The notes under the pieces: model-generated
Database searches by the model: none
Told to the model about the DNA's origin: nothing
Seen by the model: only the letters and a program-made list of their open reading frames with translations
Assembly (NCBI GenBank): GCA_012511005.1
Contig: JAAZGX010000149.1
Location: 1 to 20,377, forward strand
DNA from: Clostridiales bacterium
Lineage (GTDB): Bacteria > Bacillota > Clostridia > Oscillospirales > Acutalibacteraceae
Direction of reading: 5' to 3'
Length of the DNA stretch: 20,377 bases
Translations under genes and position numbers: made by a program
Shown: positions 14,317 to 20,377 of the stretch, piece by piece
How the letters are laid out: every line of letters begins with the position of its first letter
How positions within the stretch are numbered: the stretch's first letter is position 1

Positions 14317-16227
14317 TTATAACAATTTTTTCTTTGTTTCTGTTTTTTCCTTTAAATAAAGTGTCGTAAGCGGCGGCAGAGCAAGCTCTATGCTGTATTC
14401 TTTCCCGTGCATCGGCTTTTTCTCCGCCTTATATGTCCTTTTCATTTTCTGTCCGTTTCCGCCGAATTCTTCATCATCTGAATTGAAAACAAGCTCGTAA
14501 ACGGAATTTTCAGGAACACCTATTCTATATATATCGCGCCCTACATTTGTGAAGTTGCATACTGCCATTAAAGATTTATTTTTTTCATCTGTACGCAAAA
14601 AGGCAATAACGGAATTGTCGCAATCATCACTGACGAGCCATGTAAAGCCTTCCCAATTGTAATCAATCTGCCACAACGCCGTCGTCTTTTTATAAAAAGC
14701 GTTGAGCTTTTTTGTATATTGTTGAAGTCCTCTGTGTTTATCGTAATGGAGCAGCATCCAATCAAGCTCGTTTTCATAATTCCATTCAATAAACTGACCG
14801 AACTCCTGCCCCATAAACAGTAGTTTCTTCCCGGGATGGGCATACATATACCCTAAAAACGCCCTAACACCCGCGAACTTTTCATCATATTCACCGGGCA
14901 TCTTTTCTATGAGTGATTTTTTACCGTGGACTACCTCATCGTGAGAAATAGGAAGTACAAAGTTCTCCGAAAAAGCATAGAAAAATGAAAATGTGATAAG
15001 GTCATGATTATATTTCCTAAAATAGCCGTCAAGAGAAAAATACTTCAAGATATCGTTCATCCAACCCATATTCCACTTGAAATTAAAGCCAAGCCCTCCA
15101 AGGTACACGGGTTTTGAAACCATAGGCCAAGCCGTACTTTCCTCGGCTATTATAAGAGTGTCGCCAAAGCTTTCAAAAAGCATTTCGTTTAACTTTTTTA
15201 GAAATGCAACCGCTTCAAGATTTTCGTTTTTGCCGTTTATATTCGGCGTCCATTCGTCTTTTTCCCTTTGATAATCAAGGTAAATCATAGAGGCGACGGC
15301 ATCTACTCTCAGCCCGTCTATATGGTACCTTGAAAGCCAAAAGTATGCGTTGGAAATAAGAAAACTTTGCACTTCTTTTTTTCCATAATCAAATACCCTT
15401 GTGCCCCATTGTTTATGCTCGCCTTTTTTCATATCCTCATATTCATAAAGCGGCTGACCGTCAAACTCGTAAAGCCCCTGCTCATCTTTCGGGAAGTGAC
15501 CGGGAACCCAATCCATAATAACGCCTATATCTGCCTTGTGGCACTCATCCACGAAATACATAAAATCATTCGGCGTGCCGTATCTTGAAGTCACGGCAAA
15601 ATAGCCCGTTATCTGATAACCCCATGAGCCGTCATACGGATGCTCAGAAAGCGGCATAAGCTCTATATGTGTAAAGCCCATTTCTTTTACATATGGAATA
15701 AGCTCCTTTGCAAGGTCCTTGTATGAAAGAAAATTGCCGTCCTTATGCCTTTTCCATGAGCCTGCGTGCAACTCATAAATGCTTACCGGCGAATTGTAAA
15801 CAGACTTTTCCTTGCGGCGTTTTAGCCATTTTTCATCGCCCCATTTATAAGGCTTGCTTATATATATTTTTGATGCCGTAGCGGGTCTCGTTTCCATATG
15901 CACAGCATAAGGGTCGCTTTTAAGAAGCACTCTGCCGTCAGAGGCGGTTATAGAATACTTATAAGCATCATAATTTTTCACACCGGACACTTTACATTCC
16001 CATACGCCCTCATTATTGAGCCTTTTCATTGGAGAAACGGCGCTGTCCCAGTCGTTAAAATCCCCAACTACAGAAACCGCTTTCGCGCGAGGTGCCCAGA
16101 CACGAAAAACAAACTCACCTGCCAAAAGACTGTGGGCGCCAAGAAAATCATACGACATACGGTTATTTCCCTGATGAAATACATAAAGCGGAAAATCCCT
16201 TTCGCTTTCTGTCTTTCTGCTTTTCAT
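14317..16227 (-). CDS. glgB: 1,4-alpha-glucan branching enzyme, GH13
   Basis: A 636-residue enzyme that creates alpha-1,6 branches in glycogen. A CBM48 domain occupies about residues 20-115 (FRVWAPRAKAVSVVGDFNDW). The GH13 barrel follows, with nucleophile D309 in DGLRVDAVASM, the acid/base Glu in IIAEES (E362 or E363) and D430 in ISHDEVVHGK. A C-terminal beta domain closes it. The start is ATG 16225-16227 with GAGGGG 7 bases upstream. The open frame runs on to 16446, but that extension crosses the promoter and encodes an unrelated hydrophobic stretch, so it is rejected. It is the first gene of glgB-glgC-glgD-(zinc ribbon)-glgA. Confidence 0.96.
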   Translation of the reverse strand: MKSRKTESERDFPLYVFHQGNNRMSYDFLGAHSLLAGEFVFRVWAPRAKAVSVVGDFNDWDSAVSPMKRLNNEGVWECKVSGVKNYDAYKYSITASDGRVLLKSDPYAVHMETRPATASKIYISKPYKWGDEKWLKRRKEKSVYNSPVSIYELHAGSWKRHKDGNFLSYKDLAKELIPYVKEMGFTHIELMPLSEHPYDGSWGYQITGYFAVTSRYGTPNDFMYFVDECHKADIGVIMDWVPGHFPKDEQGLYEFDGQPLYEYEDMKKGEHKQWGTRVFDYGKKEVQSFLISNAYFWLSRYHIDGLRVDAVASMIYLDYQREKDEWTPNINGKNENLEAVAFLKKLNEMLFESFGDTLIIAEESTAWPMVSKPVYLGGLGFNFKWNMGWMNDILKYFSLDGYFRKYNHDLITFSFFYAFSENFVLPISHDEVVHGKKSLIEKMPGEYDEKFAGVRAFLGYMYAHPGKKLLFMGQEFGQFIEWNYENELDWMLLHYDKHRGLQQYTKKLNAFYKKTTALWQIDYNWEGFTWLVSDDCDNSVIAFLRTDEKNKSLMAVCNFTNVGRDIYRIGVPENSVYELVFNSDDEEFGGNGQKMKRTYKAEKKPMHGKEYSIELALPPLTTLYLKEKTETKKKLL

Positions 16228-16309
16228 TCTTTCACCCCTCTTTAAATGATAATACCCACCGATTGCTTCTTTTCTTCCCATATACAGCCACATTTTGCAA
16301 TCTATATTT

Positions 16310-16338
16310 ATAATACCAAATATTGCGGCCCATTTCAA
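16310..16338 (-). promoter_or_regulatory. Promoter of the glg operon
   Basis: On the minus strand TTGAAA (16338-16333), a 17-base spacer, then TATTAT (16315-16310). The start site would be near 16303, giving a leader of about 75 bases. Confidence 0.7.
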
Positions 16339-16418
16339 TACATATTTTAAGTATTTTGTTAAAACAAAGTAAATTCCAACTACTGAAATTTGTACAAAGT
16401 GCATAATGAAATTAATGC

Positions 16419-16447
16419 TTGTTTGCAAAAAAATAATGTGATACAAT
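16419..16447 (+). promoter_or_regulatory. Promoter of the ABC exporter operon
   Basis: TTGTTT (16419-16424), a 17-base spacer, then TACAAT (16442-16447), with TG one base before it as in extended -10 promoters. The first exporter gene starts at 16484. The glg promoter lies about 80 bases away on the other strand. Confidence 0.7.
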
Positions 16448-16483
16448 AGTTGTGTTTAACTTTAAAGGAGACTGTTTAGTTAT

Positions 16484-18208
16484 ATGATAAGAAAAATCCT
16501 GCCTTTATCTAAAAAATATGCGGTTTTCGGCATTTTATCCGCCTTTTCAATAGCCGCAGAGGTTTTTATTGAGGTGCAGATACCATTTTTACTTTCAAAA
16601 ATCATAAATTTAGGTATATTGGGGGGCGACTTTGAAATAGTCAAGTCTCTCGGATTAAAAATGGTGCTTATGGCATTATTAGCTCTTTTATTCGGAGCTT
16701 CTGCGTCAAGATTTTCCGCGCTATTCGGAACGGGGTTCGGCAGCGAGTGCCGTTTTGCCCTTTTTTCAAAAATTCAGGACCTTGCCTTTTCAAATACCGA
16801 TAAATTCGGCACGGCATCACTCATAACGCGAATGACTACCGATACAAATATGCTTCAGGGAATAGCTATGATGTCTGTGCGAATTCTTGTGCGCGCGCCG
16901 TTTATGTTCATTATGGCTATTAGCTATGCCGTAAAAATAAACGCGTTACTTTCGGGAGTATTTCTCTTTGTTGCCCCGTTTATGGCGGCGGCTATTATGC
17001 TGATAGGAAAAGCGGCACACCCCCGTTTTCGCCGTATGTTTGAAAGATATGATAAATTTAATGCCTCTATTCAAGAAAATCTTATAGCCATAAGAGTTGT
17101 TAAAACATTTGTCAGGGGCGACTTTGAAAAGGAAAAATTCAAAGAAAGTAACGAGCATTTGTATAATGCGGCGGTTTTCGCTGAAAAACTCATTATATTA
17201 AACGGCCCTATTATGACTATCTCCATGTATTTTTGTATCGTTGCAATCCTCTTTTTCGGCAGTCGTTTTATCGTCGGCGGAACGCTTGAAATAGGCGACC
17301 TTTCCGCCATTATTTCTTATGTATCCCAAATACTTATGTCATTAATGATGGTTTCTATGATGCTCGTTATGTCCGTAATGGCTAAAACCTCACTTTCGCG
17401 TGTTGTCGCTGTTTTAGATGAGGCGCCTGCTATTGACGATAGCGGAGCAGACGAAACGCTGACGGTCAAAGACGGCTCTGTTGAGATGACTGATGTGTGT
17501 TTTAAGTATAACGAAAGTGCAGAAAAAAATGTGCTTGACAATATAAACATAAAGATTTCAGCCGGAGAAAGTATCGGTATCATAGGCGGTACGGGCAGCG
17601 CCAAGTCTACTTTAGTTCAGCTAATTCCACGGCTTTATGATATCACGAGCGGAGAAATACTCGTTGGAGGTAAGTCTGTTAAAGAGTATACGCTTAAAAA
17701 CCTTCGCGACAGTGTAGCTATGGTGCTGCAAAATAATTTATTGTTTTCCGGCACTATAAAGGAAAACCTTTTATGGGGCAATAGCAATGCTTCCAATGAA
17801 GAGCTTGAAAAAGCTTGTGAAGCGGCAGATGCCCTTCGTTTTATTAAATCTTTTCCGGACGGTTTTGAAACAGACCTCAGTCAAGGCGGCGTAAATGTTT
17901 CAGGCGGTCAGAAACAACGGCTTACAATAGCAAGAGCGCTTCTTAAAAATCCTAAAATTCTTATTCTTGACGACAGTACGAGTGCCGTAGATACCGTAAC
18001 TGACAGGAAAATCACACAGGCTCTTAAAAAAATGACGGATACCACGAAAATTATTATTGCTCAAAGAATAGCCTCGGTAACAGATGCCGATAGGATAATC
18101 GTTTTAGAAGACGGCAAAATCAACGGTATTGGAACACATTCTGAGCTTTTAGAAAACAATGAGATTTATAAAGAAATATACATATCACAAAAGCAAGGTG
18201 TGCATTGA
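16484..18208 (+). CDS. ABC exporter subunit with degenerate ATPase site
   Basis: A 574-residue half-transporter with six predicted membrane helices (about 15-300) followed by an ATP-binding domain. Walker A is G368-GTGSAKST-376, with Ala for the usual Gly. The signature NVSGGQKQR is canonical. Walker B ends D496-D497, so the catalytic Glu is Asp, and the H-loop His is Q527 (IAQRIAS). This combination marks the subunit that contributes the degenerate site in heterodimeric exporters such as BmrC/BmrD, LmrC/LmrD and TM287/288. Substrates of that group are often drugs or lipids; none can be assigned here. It starts at ATG behind AAAGGAG and is followed directly by its partner gene. Confidence 0.92.
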   Translation: MIRKILPLSKKYAVFGILSAFSIAAEVFIEVQIPFLLSKIINLGILGGDFEIVKSLGLKMVLMALLALLFGASASRFSALFGTGFGSECRFALFSKIQDLAFSNTDKFGTASLITRMTTDTNMLQGIAMMSVRILVRAPFMFIMAISYAVKINALLSGVFLFVAPFMAAAIMLIGKAAHPRFRRMFERYDKFNASIQENLIAIRVVKTFVRGDFEKEKFKESNEHLYNAAVFAEKLIILNGPIMTISMYFCIVAILFFGSRFIVGGTLEIGDLSAIISYVSQILMSLMMVSMMLVMSVMAKTSLSRVVAVLDEAPAIDDSGADETLTVKDGSVEMTDVCFKYNESAEKNVLDNINIKISAGESIGIIGGTGSAKSTLVQLIPRLYDITSGEILVGGKSVKEYTLKNLRDSVAMVLQNNLLFSGTIKENLLWGNSNASNEELEKACEAADALRFIKSFPDGFETDLSQGGVNVSGGQKQRLTIARALLKNPKILILDDSTSAVDTVTDRKITQALKKMTDTTKIIIAQRIASVTDADRIIVLEDGKINGIGTHSELLENNEIYKEIYISQKQGVH

Positions 18209-20146
18209 ATGGAACAGACTAAAAAAGTGCCGGAGAGGCAAATGGCGCCGAGAGGCGGCCCCGGTATGAGAATGAAATTTGATAACCCAAAAGATGCGCG
18301 AAAAACTTTTAAAAGACTTATGGGATATGTTTTTCGGCAAAAGTATTCGCTTTATCTCGTTTTGTTTCTTACTCTTATAAGCTCCGCCGGAGGTGTTTTA
18401 GGGACATATATGCTAAAGCCGATTGTAAAACAGCTTGAAATTATCTTAAAAGGCGGCGATGTGGCGACAGGGCTTTCAAACATTACTCTGCTCCTTGTAA
18501 TTCTTTCCGGAATATACATTTTGAGTATCACGGCACAGTACCTCTACGCAAGGATAATGCTAAAAGTCTCACACAATACATTATTTGTATTGAGGGACGA
18601 TTTGTTCAAGCGTTTACAGGAACTGCCTATCAATTATTTTGATAAAAACACGCACGGCGAGATTATGAGCCGCTTTACAAACGATGTTGACTCGGTAAGA
18701 GAGGCGATAAGTCAAGGAATAGCGCAAATTATTACATCATCCGTTACCGTTCTTGGAACATTTGTTATGATGGCTATTTTAAGTCCGCTTCTTCTTTGCC
18801 TTGTGCTTGTAATGCTTGCGGTTATGCTGTTTTCCGTTAAAGCGGTCGGTAAAAAAAGCTCCGGATTTTTTAGAAAACAACAGCAGGAAACAGGAAAAGT
18901 AAACGGATACATTGAGGAGCATATTGAGGGGCAAAAGGTTGTAAAGGTATTCTGCCGTGAGGACATTACTAAAGAAGAATTTAGAAAAATGAATGAGAAG
19001 CTTAGAAAAGCCGCCGCGAATGCCAACACATTCGCAAGCATACTTATGCCTATTATGGGAAATCTTTCATACCTAAATTATGCGGCAACGGCAACGCTCG
19101 GCGCGGCTTTAATATTAAAGGGCATATCCTCGCTTGATATTGCTTCTCTCGTTTCATTTCTGCAATATACAAGGCAATTTTCGCAGCCTATAACGCAGGT
19201 TTCACAGCAGTTTAATAATATACTGGCGGCGCTTGCAGGTGCAGAGCGTATATTTGCCGTTTTGGACGAACAGCCTGAAATAGACGAAGGGGATGTTTCC
19301 CTTGTAAATGTTTCACAAAATGATGACGGCTCTTTAGTAGAATGTGCCGAATGTATGGGTTTCTGGGCGTGGAAAGAGCCTGTTTCTGACGATACATTTA
19401 ATCTTATACCGCTAAAAGGAGATGTGCGCTTCTTTGATGTAATATTTTCATATGACGGTGAAACAGAGGTGCTAAAAGAAGTCTCGCTCTTTGCAAAACC
19501 GGGTGAAAAAATAGCTTTTGTCGGCTCTACGGGTGCGGGAAAAACGACTATAACGAACCTTATCAACCGTTTTTATGATATAAATAACGGCAGGATAACA
19601 TATGACGGAATTGATGTTAAGCGAATTAAAAAGGACGCTTTGCGCTTTTCGCTTGTAACAGTTTTGCAGGATACCTACCTGTTTACGGGAACTGTGGAGG
19701 AGAATATACGGTATGGCAGGCTTGACGCTGCTCTTGATGATGTTGTCGCCGCGGCAAAGCTTGCTAATGCACATTCCTTTATAACTCGCCTCCCAGAGGG
19801 GTATAACACGGTGCTGACAGGCAACGGCAAAAGCCTTAGCCAAGGGCAGCGTCAGCTTTTATCAATAGCAAGGGCAGCCGTCGCAAACCCGCCTGTTCTT
19901 ATACTTGACGAGGCAACAAGCTCCATTGACACGCGTACAGAAAAGCTGATTGAAAAGGGTATGGATAAGCTAATGGAGGGCAGAACAGTGTTTGTAATAG
20001 CTCACAGACTTTCTACCATACGAAACGCAAACGCCATACTCGTTCTTGACGGCGGCAAAATAATTGAGCGAGGCAACCATGAACAGTTGCTCGCTCAAAA
20101 GGGAAAGTATTATCAGTTTTACACTGGTTATTCAAAGCTTGATTAA
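18209..20146 (+). CDS. ABC exporter subunit with canonical ATPase site
   Basis: A 645-residue half-transporter and partner of the preceding gene. A basic, Pro/Gly-rich N-terminal tail (1-35) precedes six predicted membrane helices (about 45-340). The ATPase has Walker A G439-STGAGKTT-447, signature LSQGQ, Walker B with D567 and catalytic E568, and H-loop H599, so all catalytic residues are present. Between the membrane domain and the ATPase is an insertion of about 40 residues containing C379 and C382 (CAEC) and the segment FWAWKEP. From memory of the group, similar inserts occur in Clostridia exporters of this type. The ATG follows the previous stop with no gap, with CAAGGTG as a weak RBS; coupling would favour a 1:1 heterodimer. 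Confidence 0.92.
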   Translation: MEQTKKVPERQMAPRGGPGMRMKFDNPKDARKTFKRLMGYVFRQKYSLYLVLFLTLISSAGGVLGTYMLKPIVKQLEIILKGGDVATGLSNITLLLVILSGIYILSITAQYLYARIMLKVSHNTLFVLRDDLFKRLQELPINYFDKNTHGEIMSRFTNDVDSVREAISQGIAQIITSSVTVLGTFVMMAILSPLLLCLVLVMLAVMLFSVKAVGKKSSGFFRKQQQETGKVNGYIEEHIEGQKVVKVFCREDITKEEFRKMNEKLRKAAANANTFASILMPIMGNLSYLNYAATATLGAALILKGISSLDIASLVSFLQYTRQFSQPITQVSQQFNNILAALAGAERIFAVLDEQPEIDEGDVSLVNVSQNDDGSLVECAECMGFWAWKEPVSDDTFNLIPLKGDVRFFDVIFSYDGETEVLKEVSLFAKPGEKIAFVGSTGAGKTTITNLINRFYDINNGRITYDGIDVKRIKKDALRFSLVTVLQDTYLFTGTVEENIRYGRLDAALDDVVAAAKLANAHSFITRLPEGYNTVLTGNGKSLSQGQRQLLSIARAAVANPPVLILDEATSSIDTRTEKLIEKGMDKLMEGRTVFVIAHRLSTIRNANAILVLDGGKIIERGNHEQLLAQKGKYYQFYTGYSKLD

Positions 20147-20165
20147 TTAAGAGTATTCCTGTTAA

Positions 20166-20377
20166 TTAAACTTTAAGCTCCGTATTTATATCGTCCGTAT
20201 AAAGCCTTTGTAAGATAGGCGTTACGGTGCCGTTTATAAACTCCGTTACTTGAGCGGCGCTTCTGCCTGTGTATAAGTTAGGCGCTAATACTTCGCCTAT
20301 TTCCTCTGCCGTCAACAAAAAGTTATGGTCGTTTGCAATTTTTTCAAGCAAAGTGTTGCTTTTACCTTCAAGCTTTA
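20166..20377 (-). CDS. purB: Adenylosuccinate lyase, C-terminal part (partial)
   Basis: About 70 C-terminal residues of a gene that enters from the right edge on the minus strand. The sequence KLEGKSNTLLEKIAND, then LTAEEIGEVLAPNLYTGRSA and QVTEFINGTVTPIL, matches the end of PurB. PurB releases fumarate in two steps of purine synthesis (SAICAR to AICAR, adenylosuccinate to AMP). The catalytic domains are outside the window. The stop at 20166 lies 19 bases from the convergent exporter stop, with no terminator between them. Confidence 0.82.
   Translation of the reverse strand, partial: KLEGKSNTLLEKIANDHNFLLTAEEIGEVLAPNLYTGRSAAQVTEFINGTVTPILQRLYTDDINTELKV

Noticed and set aside
16228..16303. 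Riboswitch in the glgB leader
   Set aside because: The leader of about 75 bases shows no strong stem set or known aptamer core and no terminator hairpin.
16228..16446. N-terminal extension of glgB
   Set aside because: It spans the operon promoter, encodes an unrelated hydrophobic stretch and lacks an RBS; ATG at 16227 has one.
19078..19566. 162-codon minus-strand frame opposite the second exporter gene
   Set aside because: It overlaps the conserved ATPase domain in antisense, with no RBS or recognisable motif.
20148..20170. Two TTAATTAA copies between the exporter and purB
   Set aside because: They are short AT-rich palindromes in a 19-base convergent gap with no stem-loop plus T-run; probably chance.

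Overview
The window looks like chromosomal DNA of a low-to-moderate-GC anaerobic Firmicute of the class Clostridia. The evidence is strong AGGAGG-type ribosome binding sites, TTGACA/TATAAT-type promoters, rubredoxin/rubrerythrin oxygen defence, a FeoA-FeoB-FeoC iron(II) uptake set, a GlgC/GlgD glycogen operon and a Clostridia-style heterodimeric ABC exporter. Nothing points to a phage, plasmid, insertion sequence, CRISPR array or RNA gene. Genus cannot be assigned from this window.

Left part (1-2460). After the unidentified tail of a gene (1-230) comes a two-gene oxidative-stress operon. Its extended -10 promoter (285-313) is followed by two tandem PerR-box-like operators (316-330, 333-347). 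The first gene, with a TTG start, is rubredoxin + helical core + rubrerythrin-type iron-sulfur tail. The second fuses a two-cluster ferredoxin to a complete rubrerythrin. A perfect Shine-Dalgarno and ATG lie exactly at the fusion junction, so the rubrerythrin may also be made alone. Together the two genes hold [4Fe-4S], rubredoxin and diiron modules, a plausible short electron path from ferredoxin to peroxide. A terminator follows, then an inward-facing small cupin gene.

Middle (2460-7010). A C69-type Ntn hydrolase and folD form a + strand pair. Facing them are a metal-dependent amidohydrolase and a histidine phosphatase, overlapping by 8 bases. An XRE-type regulator is divergent from the phosphatase. 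A bidirectional terminator (6984-7009) separates it from the next operon.

Iron region (7046-9914). feoA-feoB-feoC are read on the minus strand from a consensus promoter. A perfect 8-4-8 inverted repeat over the transcription start resembles DtxR/IdeR operators. The 307-base gap to glgA holds this promoter and two hairpins.

Glycogen operon (9915-16338, minus strand). The order is glgB, glgC, glgD, a zinc-ribbon/coiled-coil/single-TM protein of unknown function, then glgA. GlgC and GlgD make ADP-glucose, GlgA polymerises it and GlgB branches the chain. The promoter lies at 16310-16338, back to back with the exporter promoter.

Right part (16419-20377). Two abutting ABC genes encode a heterodimeric exporter. 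The first subunit has a degenerate ATPase site (Asp for the catalytic Glu, Gln for the H-loop His); the second is canonical. The window ends in the 3' part of purB (adenylosuccinate lyase), convergent with the exporter.
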